DNA of 64,000 nt, taken from CAWBQO01 sp963790965 (GTDB lineage Bacteria; Bacteroidota; Rhodothermia; Rhodothermales; DASSAV01). The stretch covers positions 558,001 to 622,000 of the forward strand of contig CAWBQO010000003.1 in NCBI GenBank assembly GCA_963790965.1, written 5' to 3'. Under the pieces are notes generated by a model. It had not been told where the DNA came from and did not search any database. It worked only from the letters and a program-made list of their open reading frames with translations. This document shows, in pieces, positions 37,756 through 46,454 of this stretch. A program made the translations under genes and the position numbers. Position 1 is the first letter of the stretch. Each line of letters opens with the position of its first letter.

Positions 37756-38533
37756 ACTGCCGGCGGCGGTTTTCCTCGTCCTCGCCTCCACGGGCGTCGC
37801 CTTCGCACAGTCGGGCAGCCGGGTGGCTGTCGACAGCAATTTGCCGGGCGCGATTCTGTATGCCGATTCGCTCGAACTTGGCCGCTGGGAAGCCTCTCCC
37901 TATATCGTGCCGGCGTCGGCGCAGATGCTGGTCCTCGTCCCGCCGCTGCCGCGCAACTGGGCGATAGCGCCTGTTGAAGTGGCCCTCCCCGCACGGCGCG
38001 ACTCTCTGATGCGGATGAGTATGCTTTTTCCTCTATATCACAGCATACGGTCCGTCCCCTTCGGTGCCGCCGCCTTCGTTGAGACGGGCGATGGGCGTAC
38101 CGCCATAGGGCACACGCCTGTGATTTACAGGCAGACCGAGCCGAACGGCGGCGTGTTGGTGGTCGAGAAAGAGGGATTTCGGGCAGAGCGGTTGGCGCTC
38201 GGCGATGAGGTATGGAACACGTACGATCTCGCCCTTTCCCCTGTCGGAGAGGGTGAGGGCGCGAACGCGGTCACGTTTACGCCCGTCCACCGGCGGCGCA
38301 ACTGGATTGATTATGCGGCGACGGGACTGGCACTCGGCGCGGCGGGCACGGCCATTTACTACAAGTTCAGGGCAGACGATCTGTACGAGGACTATGATTA
38401 TGGCGGCGCGCGCCAGGGCGACCCCGAACTGAGGCGGCGGATAGAGCGGCTAGACGTGCGATCCGGGGTGGCGCTCGGCGCGATGCAGGTCGGCGTCGGG
38501 GTGCTTGCGGTCCGGCTCGTGTTGCGGCGGTGA
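37739..38533 (+). CDS. Exported protein with PEGA-like domain, function unknown
   Basis: 264 aa. Signal peptide about 1-24 (ending AFAQ). The region VAVDSNLPGAILYADSLELG (about 29-48, with a PEGA-type SNLPGA core) and a second copy-like stretch GHTPVIYRQTEPNGGVLVVEKEGF suggest small beta domains used for surface or peptidoglycan contact. Two hydrophobic segments near the C-terminus (about 194-208 and 240-262) may be membrane or barrel strands. Third gene of the overlapping envelope operon. No enzyme motif was seen. Confidence 0.65.
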   Translation: MRLLRRLPAAVFLVLASTGVAFAQSGSRVAVDSNLPGAILYADSLELGRWEASPYIVPASAQMLVLVPPLPRNWAIAPVEVALPARRDSLMRMSMLFPLYHSIRSVPFGAAAFVETGDGRTAIGHTPVIYRQTEPNGGVLVVEKEGFRAERLALGDEVWNTYDLALSPVGEGEGANAVTFTPVHRRRNWIDYAATGLALGAAGTAIYYKFRADDLYEDYDYGGARQGDPELRRRIERLDVRSGVALGAMQVGVGVLAVRLVLRR

Positions 38534-38571
38534 TTGCGGACTCTTTTTCTGCAAAGCGGCGATTTAGACCG

Positions 38572-38579
38572 TATATTTG
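38572..38579 (+). promoter_or_regulatory. TATATTTG, Bacteroidota-type -7 element before yqeY
   Basis: An exact match to the Bacteroidota primary-sigma -7 consensus TAnnTTTG, 43 bases before the yqeY-like ATG. A -33 TTG is not clear. It is consistent with the inferred lineage. Confidence 0.45.
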
Positions 38580-38622
38580 GGGCATCTACGCTCATCCGGC
38601 ACCTGTTTATCTATAGAAAACT

Positions 38623-39081
38623 ATGCTTTCCGATACGCTGCAGAACGACTTGAAGGACGCCATGCGGGCCAAAGACGCGGTTCGGCTGCGAACCATTCGG
38701 GCCCTGCGGGCCGCTCTGAAGGACAAAGAGATTGCCCAGCGGCAGGGCGGCAGCGCAACGCTGACGGAGGAGGAAGAACTGTCTGTCCTCCAGAAGCAGG
38801 CCAAGCAGCGGCGGGAAGCCATCGAGCAGTACCAGGAAGCCGGGCGCAGCGACCTCGTGCAGGCAGAGCAGGAAGAGCTCGACGTGATCAACGAATACTT
38901 GCCGAAGCAGCTATCGGACGAGGATCTTGCGGCGGCAGTCAAAACCATTTTAGCGGAGTTGGGTGAGCTAACGCCTCAGAGCATGGGGAAGGCGATGGGG
39001 GAGACCATGCGCGCCCTCAAAGGCCAAGCCGACGGAAGGCGCATCCAGGCCGTTGTCAAAGGGCTTTTGAACAACGGCTGA
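38623..39081 (+). CDS. GatB/YqeY domain-containing protein
   Basis: 152 aa. The stand-alone YqeY domain is recognised by LRTIRALRAALKDKE (about 21-35), the QAKQRREAIEQYQEAGR stretch (about 58-74), NEYLPKQLSDEDL and the C-terminal KAMGETMRALKGQADGR. The domain resembles the tail of GatB, which binds tRNA in amidotransferases; stand-alone members have no settled role. It has its own likely promoter and is followed by a repeat-rich gap. Confidence 0.9.
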   Translation: MLSDTLQNDLKDAMRAKDAVRLRTIRALRAALKDKEIAQRQGGSATLTEEEELSVLQKQAKQRREAIEQYQEAGRSDLVQAEQEELDVINEYLPKQLSDEDLAAAVKTILAELGELTPQSMGKAMGETMRALKGQADGRRIQAVVKGLLNNG

Positions 39082-39730
39082 GTGGACTGTTTGCACGGGG
39101 GTTGAGAGAATGTAGGTTCAATTCATGTGTGCCTTGACGAAAGATTATTGTTCTCCTTTCTTCAACAGCCACATAACGGCCGGATAATATAGATCCTTCA
39201 CTGCGTTCAGGATGACAAGTGGGGATGTTGTAGTAGACTGAATAGCGGCTGAGCACGTGGAAAACAGAACATTCGTCCTATTCATGCTGAATGAAGCGAA
39301 GCAACTCAGCTTAGTGCAGCTCATTCCATCGATAGTAAATCAACAGACTGCCAAGGGGACGTCGAAATAATAGAACGCGCCTTATGTAGCTGACCATATG
39401 GACCAAAGCACCCACGCAACCTCCCCCTTGAGGGGGATTCAAGGGGGTGTTAGGCAGCATTCCAGGTGCGCACATCGTCTCAATTATCTGCAGCACATTC
39501 CATCGATAGTAAATCAACAGACTGCTAAGATCATCACTCACTCCAACGCCCCCGCATGTCATCCTGAACGCAGTGAAGGATCTACCATTCACGACTACTT
39601 AAATGCTTTGGCTCGCTCACCATCACCTATGTGGGACGTTCTGCTTGCCTTGTGATCCGTCGCTTTTTAGCCTCCTCCAATCGCCTCGCGCTTTACTAAT
39701 AATGATCTTCATACGTGAACAACGAAGCCG
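39082..39730. repeat. Second intergenic repeat cluster
   Basis: This 649-bp gap has no credible gene. It holds a CTTCACTGCGTTCAGGATGACA-type repeat at 39190-39224 and its inverted copy at 39551-39584; a diverged copy of the 4781-4810 motif at 39281-39310; two direct copies of CCATCGATAGTAAATCAACA (starting near 39327 and 39499, 172 bases apart); and the 164-bp unit 39366-39529 shared with 4512-4675. The short leftward frame reading NTPLNPPQGGG here is the repeat core, not a gene. Confidence 0.6.
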
Positions 39731-40279
39731 ATGTTAGATATCGTCATATTGATCTTTATCGGGATCGGGCTGATTAGGGGCCTCTTTATCGGGTTTATCC
39801 GGCAGGCGGCGAGCCTTGCGGGAATGCTGCTGGCCTTCTTCTTTGCCGCTCGATTCGGCGGCCCCGTGGGCGCGTGGCTGGAGGGCCTGCTTGGTCTGCC
39901 GACCTGGATGGCGACGCTGGCCGGCTTTTTGGTCGTGTTCGTCCTCCTTGAACTCATCGTTTATTTTGTCGCGCGGGCGCTCGAACGCGCGCTTGGCGTT
40001 TTGCAGATGGGCTTCCTGAACCGGTTGGCGGGCGGAATATTAGGTGGACTGACCGCGGCAGTCGTCGCGGGCATTTTGCTCCTGGTGGGCGCGTTCATGC
40101 AGATACCTTCGGAGGAGACGCGAATGGGATCCGTGCTCTACGAGCCGTTGATCCATTTGCCTGCCGCTGCGTGGCGCATGGTCGGCGACAACGTGCCGCG
40201 CGTTCGCGAAATGCTGGACCGCCTGCCGGACCCTGCGTCTGACGAGACGCAGCCCCCGACGGCTCCGGCCGGCCGGTAG
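39731..40279 (+). CDS. CvpA family membrane protein
   Basis: 182 aa. Four hydrophobic segments (about 2-20, 26-45, 60-85, 100-125) and the family features LIRGLFIGFIRQAASLAG and GFLNRLAGGILGGLTAAVVAG. CvpA is needed for colicin V production or bile resistance in enterobacteria; its molecular role is unsettled. It precedes the SbcC-like gene by 16 bases. Confidence 0.85.
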   Translation: MLDIVILIFIGIGLIRGLFIGFIRQAASLAGMLLAFFFAARFGGPVGAWLEGLLGLPTWMATLAGFLVVFVLLELIVYFVARALERALGVLQMGFLNRLAGGILGGLTAAVVAGILLLVGAFMQIPSEETRMGSVLYEPLIHLPAAAWRMVGDNVPRVREMLDRLPDPASDETQPPTAPAGR

Positions 40280-40295
40280 AGCGCGGCTCGAACGT

Positions 40296-43200
40296 ATGGT
40301 ACCTGTTGAACTGACGTTGTCCAACTTCCTCAGCTACGGCACATTTTCCCCGCCGCTGCGCTTCGAGGATTTCCATGTTGCCTGCCTCTCGGGCGGCAAC
40401 GGACAGGGGAAGTCCGCGCTCCTCGACGCCGTGACGTGGGCGCTCTGGGGCGAAGCTCGAAAAGCGGGTGCCGCGCAGAAGCCTGACGAGAACCTGATTC
40501 GCACCGGCGCGCGGCGCATGGAGGTGGATCTAACGTTCGACCTCGACGGAGCGCGTTATCGCGTGAGCCGTTCCTTCAACCGCTCGGCGAGCGGAAAGAC
40601 CAGCACGCCGGGGCTGGAACTTCAGGTACAAGATCCCGCTTCCGATACCTTCCGCCCGATGACCGGGGCCACGGTCCGCGAGACGCAGGCGACACTTACG
40701 ACGCTGCTCGGCATCGACTACGACACGTTTATTAATTCCGCCTTTCTCGTTCAGGGTCGCGCCGACGAGTTTACAAAGAAAAGGCCGAACGAGCGCAAGC
40801 AGATTCTTTCGCGCATTCTGAACCTCGGCAAGTTCGACCAGCTTGCCGAACTGGCGCGCGCGCGGGAGCGCGGATTCGCGGACGAACTGCAACGTGCCGA
40901 GTCGGACATCGAGCGGCTGGGTGAAAGTGTGTCGGGTGGGGATGCGCTGGAGACGCAGCGCGAGGCGCTCGTTCTTGCCGTCGCTGACCGAGATAAACGA
41001 ATTGAAGAGCTGCGGAAGGACGAGAGAGCCCTGGCAGATCGGGTGGCCGCGTTCGAGGCGTTGGCCGAACAGGAGCGGCAGACCCGGCGTGCCGCCGCAA
41101 CGGCGGACGAGCGCCTTTCGCAACTCGGAATAGATCGGGACAAGCTCCTTCGCCGCATAGACGAGGCGAATGTGCTCTTGCGCGACCGCGTGGAGATCGA
41201 GCGTGACTTCGAGCTTTATGAGGGCTTCTTACGAGAACGCGAAAACCTCGACGAACGCGCGCACCTCTTCCGTGGCGTCGAGAAACAGATTGCCGCTCGA
41301 GAGACGGAGTTGCAGCAGAAGCGTACCGATTGGGAGAAGCGCGTCTTTACGCTCGAAACAGACCTGCAGAGCAAACGCAAAAGCCTGAACGAGTATATCG
41401 AAGCGCTGGCGGAGGAGCCGTCTGCCCGGCGCAGTCTGCAGCGTGCGCGGGAGGCGCAGAAGAAGCTCGCCGCTCTCAACGAGACGGTGCAGAAAAGGGC
41501 GACGCTGCAGGAGGAGCTTGCCCGCCTCGAGAAAGAGATTCGCGCCGCGCGCGAGGCCCTTTCTGAGCGGGTCAAGCTGCTGGACGAGCAAAATAGTACG
41601 TCTGCAGAGGCGCTTGCAACGTTGCCGGCCCTTCGCGAGCGCGTCACGGTGCTGGGCGAAAGGAAGGCGGGGCGGGACCGGCTTGCCCTCGAAATGGAGC
41701 GCGTTACGACGGAAGGCCAGATGCTCAAGGAGCGCGCGAGTGGTACCGACCGCGAAATCAGCCTCAAAGGCGCGGCGCTGCGTGAGCAGCAGGAATTGCT
41801 TCAGCTAATGAGCACGGTGGAGGGCGAGCGGTGTCCGACTTGCGGTACGGCGCTCACGGCGGATCACCGCGCGCAGGTTGTAAACGGATATCGGGCAGAC
41901 GTGGAGCAGCTTCAGAAGGACATCTCGGTGTCCGAAGCAGCGCGCAAGCGGGACGAAAAGGCGCTTGCGCAGCTTCGCGAGCGGTTGATCGATCTTCGCG
42001 CGCAGCATGCGGCTGCAACGCGGGAGGCCGAGGAGTTGCCAAAAATTGAGGAGCGCATCCGCACGCTGGACCGCGAAGCGGATCAGGTGAAGGAGCGTCG
42101 GGCGGAGCGTGATCGGCTTCAGGCGCAGATCGAGTCGAGAGGGTATGCGGCCGAACTGCGGACGCAGTGGCGGGCGGACAAGGAGCAGTTCGACGGCTTG
42201 GCTTTTAACGAGGAAGAATACGAGGCCGTTCATCATGAAGCGGCGCAGATCTCGCGCTTCGCCGATATCGTCCGCAAACTGGAGGAGGTTGCCGGCCGAC
42301 GGGAGAAGCTGGCGTTGCAGGTGACGAGCGGGGAGCGCGATCTGGCGGTCCTGCGGCGGGAACTCGACGATGGTACGCTTCTGTCGCCGCTGCAGAACGA
42401 AGTGGCGCGGCTTAAGGAACAGCTTGCAGGGATTGGCTTCGACGCGGCGCGGCTGGAAGAAGTGCGTCGCCGCATGACCGCTTTGTCGCAGGCCGCTGCC
42501 CGGTTCAAGGATCTCGGCAACGCGCAGCGAAACGTGCAAGACTGGCAGGACCAGCTCGTCGAGATCGAAGAACGGCGCGCGGGGGCATTGTCCGAGCGAG
42601 AAGGGCTATTGGCGAGGCTCGCGGCGCTCACGGTCCAGCTTTCCGGTCGTGGTGAAACGAAGGAAGCTCTCGCCCGCGCCGCAGCCGATGTAAAGGGAGA
42701 AGAAGCTACTTTGCAGCAGGCCAGGGACGAACTAAGCCGCGTGTCTTTGCGCCTCGACCAGGTGCGCAGGGAGCGCGAAATGCTCAGGCAGCGGCGTGAG
42801 GATCGGAAGGTAGCGTCTCATCAGCGGACGGTGTACAAGCACCTGCGGGATGCCTTCGGCAAGCAAGGCATTCCGTCCTTGATCATCGAGCAAACGCTGC
42901 CGGAGCTGGAAGATCGTACGAACGAGCTTCTGGATCGGCTGACGGACGGGCGCATGCACGTGGCGGTGGAGACGTTGCGGGATACGAAAGCAGGTGGCAC
43001 ACGCGAGACGCTGGACATCTCCATCACCGATGAACACGGCGTCTCGCGTCCGTACGAGACGTATTCCGGCGGCGAGGCTTTCCGGGTGAACTTCGCCCTT
43101 CGGATTGCCCTTTCGCAGCTTCTGGCAGAGCGAAGCGGCGTGCGCGTTCGCACGTTGTTCATCGATGAAGGCTTCGGCACCCAGGACGCGGCGGGCATCG

Positions 43201-43355
43201 AGAACATGGTCGATGCCATCGACGAGATCAAGGACGACTTCGACAAGATCGTCGTCATCACGCACCTCGATGAAATGAAAGAGGCTTTCCCGGTGCGGAT
43301 CGAAGTTGAGAAAGATCCGGTGTCCGGATCGCGCTTTACCGTGTTCGGTGCCTGA
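40296..43355 (+). CDS. SbcC/Rad50-like SMC-family ATPase
   Basis: 1019 aa. An N-terminal ATPase half with Walker A GGNGQGKS (33-40), two long coiled coils flanking a zinc hook CPTC (C513, C516), and a C-terminal half with ABC signature YSGGEAFRVNFALRIAL and Walker B RTLFIDEGFGTQD. This is the layout of SbcC, which with the nuclease SbcD processes DNA ends and hairpins. No sbcD is next to it; the upstream neighbour is CvpA. Two Rad50-type details support the call: the LVQGRADEFTKKRPNERKQIL Q-loop region (in parts: FLVQGRADEF, PNERKQIL) and the DELSRVSLRLDQVR coil end. Confidence 0.88.
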   Translation: MVPVELTLSNFLSYGTFSPPLRFEDFHVACLSGGNGQGKSALLDAVTWALWGEARKAGAAQKPDENLIRTGARRMEVDLTFDLDGARYRVSRSFNRSASGKTSTPGLELQVQDPASDTFRPMTGATVRETQATLTTLLGIDYDTFINSAFLVQGRADEFTKKRPNERKQILSRILNLGKFDQLAELARARERGFADELQRAESDIERLGESVSGGDALETQREALVLAVADRDKRIEELRKDERALADRVAAFEALAEQERQTRRAAATADERLSQLGIDRDKLLRRIDEANVLLRDRVEIERDFELYEGFLRERENLDERAHLFRGVEKQIAARETELQQKRTDWEKRVFTLETDLQSKRKSLNEYIEALAEEPSARRSLQRAREAQKKLAALNETVQKRATLQEELARLEKEIRAAREALSERVKLLDEQNSTSAEALATLPALRERVTVLGERKAGRDRLALEMERVTTEGQMLKERASGTDREISLKGAALREQQELLQLMSTVEGERCPTCGTALTADHRAQVVNGYRADVEQLQKDISVSEAARKRDEKALAQLRERLIDLRAQHAAATREAEELPKIEERIRTLDREADQVKERRAERDRLQAQIESRGYAAELRTQWRADKEQFDGLAFNEEEYEAVHHEAAQISRFADIVRKLEEVAGRREKLALQVTSGERDLAVLRRELDDGTLLSPLQNEVARLKEQLAGIGFDAARLEEVRRRMTALSQAAARFKDLGNAQRNVQDWQDQLVEIEERRAGALSEREGLLARLAALTVQLSGRGETKEALARAAADVKGEEATLQQARDELSRVSLRLDQVRREREMLRQRREDRKVASHQRTVYKHLRDAFGKQGIPSLIIEQTLPELEDRTNELLDRLTDGRMHVAVETLRDTKAGGTRETLDISITDEHGVSRPYETYSGGEAFRVNFALRIALSQLLAERSGVRVRTLFIDEGFGTQDAAGIENMVDAIDEIKDDFDKIVVITHLDEMKEAFPVRIEVEKDPVSGSRFTVFGA

Positions 43356-43393
43356 CGCCGGACTGTCCCGCTGCGGCGGCAGGCCATCTCGAG

Positions 43394-44317
43394 CTAAGGG
43401 CGTCCGGCTCTCCGTGTGAGGACAAGCCCGCCGATGATCAGCGTGCCGCCCACGATCTGCACCAGGCCCACCGGTTCGCCAAGCCACAGCGCGCTCGTCA
43501 GCACCGCCACGAACGGGACGAGGTTGCCGTATACCGCCGTCTGAGATCCGCCGACCTTCTTGACACCCACGTTCCAGATGAGGATGGTAATGCCCGTCGA
43601 CAGGCCGCCCGAGAAGACGATGGCGAGCCAGACCCAAAGATCGACCCGCGGCCAGTCCACCTGGTCCATCTGAGGCACGCCCAAGCCGGCGAGCACCGGC
43701 AGGGCGACGAGCAACCCGAGGAACGAAAGCGCGCTCGGGGAGAGACGGTTCAGGACAGGGCGGCTGAACGCCGTGTAAGCGCCCCAGAGTGCCGCTGCTG
43801 CAAGCATGAGCAGGTTTCCCATCGTCGTACTGCCGGCGATCCCCACATGCTCGCCGCCGCCCACCACGACAACGCCGGTGCCCAACAGCGATAGTGCGAG
43901 TCCCATCCACGCGCTGCGGCGGACCTGCTCATAGCCGAGCAGATGCCCGATGGCGGCAGTCCAGAGCGGCGAACTCGCCATGATGAGCGCTGCATTGCCC
44001 GCGAGCGTCCGGTCGACGCCGAGGATGAAGCACGTTTGATAGAGAATATACCCGAGCACGCCAAGCGCGGCAATCTGAAGTCCGTAACTCCGCAGCGTGT
44101 CGCGGAACGGCACCTCGTCGCTCCGGCGGCGCGCAAAATACACCGCGCCGAGCGCCGCTGCCGAGAAGGCAAAGCGAAAGACGTTCAGCGCGAACGGCGG
44201 CATCACAACAAGTGCGAGCTTGACGACCGGGATGTTTACACCCCAGACGACGGCGCAAAAGAGCAGCCCCGCTTCCGTCCACCGGAAGCGTGCAGGAAGA
44301 GCAGTAGCAACATTCAT
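43394..44317 (-). CDS. EamA/DMT-family transporter
   Basis: 307 aa with about ten membrane helices in two EamA repeats (about 12-145 and 160-300). Motifs such as LALVVMPPFALNVFRFAFSA and the second-repeat YGNLVPFVAVLTSALWLGEPVG are typical. These carriers export amino acids, metabolites or drugs; the substrate is unknown. Convergent with the SbcC-like gene and divergent from the MerR gene. A TATAAC hexamer lies just before its ATG on the coding strand, hinting at a short or absent leader. Confidence 0.9.
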   Translation of the reverse strand: MNVATALPARFRWTEAGLLFCAVVWGVNIPVVKLALVVMPPFALNVFRFAFSAAALGAVYFARRRSDEVPFRDTLRSYGLQIAALGVLGYILYQTCFILGVDRTLAGNAALIMASSPLWTAAIGHLLGYEQVRRSAWMGLALSLLGTGVVVVGGGEHVGIAGSTTMGNLLMLAAAALWGAYTAFSRPVLNRLSPSALSFLGLLVALPVLAGLGVPQMDQVDWPRVDLWVWLAIVFSGGLSTGITILIWNVGVKKVGGSQTAVYGNLVPFVAVLTSALWLGEPVGLVQIVGGTLIIGGLVLTRRAGRP

Positions 44318-44413
44318 GGTGCCGTTATACGCTGCTTTCGAAGAACGTTCGCGCAGAGGGGCGCAGGGTACACCGAAGAATCTGCCGGAACGCTCTCCGG
44401 GCGATCCAGATAG

Positions 44414-44423
44414 TTTCGCGAAA
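44414..44423. promoter_or_regulatory. Perfect palindrome TTTCGCGAAA in the EamA/MerR divergent gap
   Basis: A 10-bp self-complementary sequence in the 230-bp gap between the divergent transporter and MerR genes. MerR-type dimers bind palindromes, so it is a candidate site for the neighbouring regulator. The link is inferred from position only. Confidence 0.3.
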
Positions 44424-44547
44424 GAACAAGACCGTCAGGATAGGAGGTGAGCGGGATCTTCAAGTTTTACCTTAAATTGCAGGGTGTCGGGCTTAGGGCC
44501 GGCGCATTTAGCGGGTCTTGCGCCAAGTAGAGGTTGAGGAACAAACG

Positions 44548-44883
44548 TTGGCCGTCATCAAGAAATTGTACTATGCGATTGGGGAGGTGAGTGACATCAC
44601 CGGCCTCGATCCGCACGTGCTTCGGTACTGGGAGACGGAGTTCGAGCAGCTGCGCCCGAGCAAGAATCGGGGCGGACGGCGCATTTACACCGAGGACGAT
44701 ATCAAACTCGTTCAGCGCATACAGACACTGCTTCGCGACCGGAAGTACACCATCGAAGGTGCCCGGCAGGTCATGGCGCGCGGGGAAACGGACGACGAAG
44801 TGCCGGAAGAGAGTCCGCGCGCCCAGCTTGTCGCGCTGCGTTCCTTTCTCGAAGCAATGCTGAAGAAGTTGCCGCCGTCGTGA
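44548..44883 (+). CDS. MerR-family transcriptional regulator
   Basis: 111 aa. A winged-helix DNA-binding domain with YYAIGEVSDITGLDPHVLRYWE (in parts: YYAIGEVSDITGL, HVLRYWE) and GGRRIYTEDDIKLVQRI, then a short helical dimer region without the effector domain or Cys ligands of metal sensors. TTG at 44548 is preferred over TTG at 44518 because GAGGA stands 7 bases before it. This short form is common in Bacteroidota. Divergent from EamA and 91 bases upstream of the five-gene run, so either may be its target. Confidence 0.85.
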   Translation: MAVIKKLYYAIGEVSDITGLDPHVLRYWETEFEQLRPSKNRGGRRIYTEDDIKLVQRIQTLLRDRKYTIEGARQVMARGETDDEVPEESPRAQLVALRSFLEAMLKKLPPS

Positions 44884-44917
44884 GGGGGGAAGCACGCAAC
44901 GTATTTACATTTTATTC

Positions 44918-44947
44918 TTTACTCGGCTGCGCATCGCGCTATAACTT
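44918..44947 (+). promoter_or_regulatory. Candidate promoter for the operon starting at 44975
   Basis: TTTACT (44918-44923) precedes TATAAC (44940-44945, spacer 16) or TAACTT (44942-44947, spacer 18). The 10-mer TAACTTGCGC (44942-44951) is identical to that at the parA promoter. The start codon is 27 bases further on. Confidence 0.45.
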
Positions 44948-44974
44948 GCGCACCAGAACAGAAGCAGCGAGTCC

Positions 44975-45826
44975 GTGAAAAGAGAGGCAAAGGTGCGCAA
45001 GCTCGTCGAGAAGAAGGCGAAAGAAGGCGGTGCCGAGCGCGTCGCCGTGGCCATGTACGATTACGAGACCGGCACGTCGTGGACGTATCATGCCGACGAA
45101 CCCTTTCATGCGGCCAGCACGATCAAAGTCGCTGTCCTTGCGGCGTTGCTGCGCGCTGTAGACGAAGGAAAGTTCAAGCTGGGTGACCGGCTACACGTTC
45201 GCAATCTCTTCAGAAGCGCGGCCGACGGAAAACCGTTTCAAGTTACGTCCGGGCGCGACGCCAATGCGGACGTGCATCGGTCGATCGGCAAGACCATGCG
45301 CGTCGAGGAGCTTGCGCTCCATATGATTGCCACGAGCAGCAATCTCGCCACCAACCTGCTCGTCGATCTGCTGGGTGTGGATTACGTGCGCGAGACACTG
45401 GAATGGCTCGGGGTGAAGGGGGTCGACTTCAACCGTGGGGTGGAAGACGAGCGGGCGTTTGAAGAGGGCGTGAGCAACGAGCTTACAGCGGCGGGACTAC
45501 TGCAGCTCGTGAGGGCCATTTACGAGGGCGAGCGTTTCAGCAAAGACGCGACGGAAAAGATGATGGAGATTCTGTTTCAGCAGGAGTTCTCCAGCGGCAT
45601 CCCGGCCGGCGTGCCGTCAGATGTGCGCGAGCGCGCGCGATTTGCGCATAAGACTGGCGAAATATCAACCGTGGCGCACGACGGCGGGCTGGTGTTCCTG
45701 CCGGACAGGAAGCCGTACGCGCTCGTTATCCTTACGCGCTGGGACCCTGATGCGACGGGCCGGCGAGACACGATTGCCGATCTGTCCGAAATCATTTACA
45801 ACGAGTTAACGGACGCGGATGGCTGA
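44975..45826 (+). CDS. Serine hydrolase of the class A beta-lactamase fold, no signal peptide
   Basis: 283 aa. Active-site S48-TI-K51 in FHAASTIKVAV, a second-motif equivalent SSN (121-123, in place of SDN) in IATSSNLATN, and K226-TG in AHKTGEIS. An EE pair before SNELTAAGL (about 163-173) stands where the omega-loop Glu would be. The N-terminus (KREAKVRKLVEKK) is charged, with no signal peptide or anchor, unlike secreted beta-lactamases and penicillin-binding proteins. That suggests a cytoplasmic peptidase, amidase or esterase. GTG start at 44975. Overlaps the next gene by 8 bases. Confidence 0.85.
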   Translation: MKREAKVRKLVEKKAKEGGAERVAVAMYDYETGTSWTYHADEPFHAASTIKVAVLAALLRAVDEGKFKLGDRLHVRNLFRSAADGKPFQVTSGRDANADVHRSIGKTMRVEELALHMIATSSNLATNLLVDLLGVDYVRETLEWLGVKGVDFNRGVEDERAFEEGVSNELTAAGLLQLVRAIYEGERFSKDATEKMMEILFQQEFSSGIPAGVPSDVRERARFAHKTGEISTVAHDGGLVFLPDRKPYALVILTRWDPDATGRRDTIADLSEIIYNELTDADG

Positions 45827-46451
45827 ACCTGAACGCCTTCCGTCATCGCTGGACTTGCCCATCGTTGACGGGCTTACGCTTGACGACGAACACCGAGGGG
45901 TGCTTCGGCCCGACGAGATCATCGAAGACGCCGACGGACGCGCGCGCCGTCTGCCGCGGTTCTTCTACCGCGTCGACTCGTGGCAGCAGGCGAAAGAAAC
46001 CTTCTTCACGCCGTTCTTCGGCATGTGGGAATTTCTTGATGTTGACCTTCGGGAGGCGCAAGTTCAGCGTAATTTTCCCCGGTACATTCCGTGCGCAGTC
46101 GCGACGACGGCCGGACTTCTGTCGCTGTTGCGGGATCGCACAGGCTCACTCGTTCATATTTCGGCAAACGGTGGCTACCGAACACCTGCCCACGCGCTCT
46201 CAACCGTTGCCACGCCTCATCTTTGGGGAACGGCCGTCGATATTTACCGCATCGGGGACACGTACCTCGACGATGAGGAATCTATCGACCGCTACCGCAT
46301 TCTTGCTCATGATGTAATCCCGTGGGCCACCTCATTCCCGTACGGCGAGGAGCCGGGCGGCACGCTGGATCACCTGCACCTTGATTTCGGGTACGTCAAC
46401 GTCGTTCCGGCCGATGCAGCCGGAGAAGTGGCACGCTCCGAAAAGGAATAG
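45819..46451 (+). CDS. M15-type DD-peptidase-fold protein, no signal peptide
   Basis: 210 aa. The C-terminal half carries the hedgehog/DD-peptidase zinc set: GGYRTPAH (118-125), then ATPHLWGTAVDI with H134 and D141, and LDHLHLDFGY with H185 and H187. Spacing fits Peptidase_M15_3-like proteins that cut D-amino-acid or peptidoglycan-like peptides. The N-terminal 100 residues are not recognised. No secretion signal. It starts inside the end of the beta-lactamase-fold gene and ends 3 bases before the amidoligase-like gene, so all three are tightly coupled. Confidence 0.75.
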   Translation: MAEPERLPSSLDLPIVDGLTLDDEHRGVLRPDEIIEDADGRARRLPRFFYRVDSWQQAKETFFTPFFGMWEFLDVDLREAQVQRNFPRYIPCAVATTAGLLSLLRDRTGSLVHISANGGYRTPAHALSTVATPHLWGTAVDIYRIGDTYLDDEESIDRYRILAHDVIPWATSFPYGEEPGGTLDHLHLDFGYVNVVPADAAGEVARSEKE

Positions 46452-46454
46452 ATT

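Noticed and set aside
44975..45826. Antibiotic-resistance beta-lactamase
   Set aside because: The lack of a signal peptide, the SSN in place of SDN and the operon context do not fit a secreted resistance enzyme.
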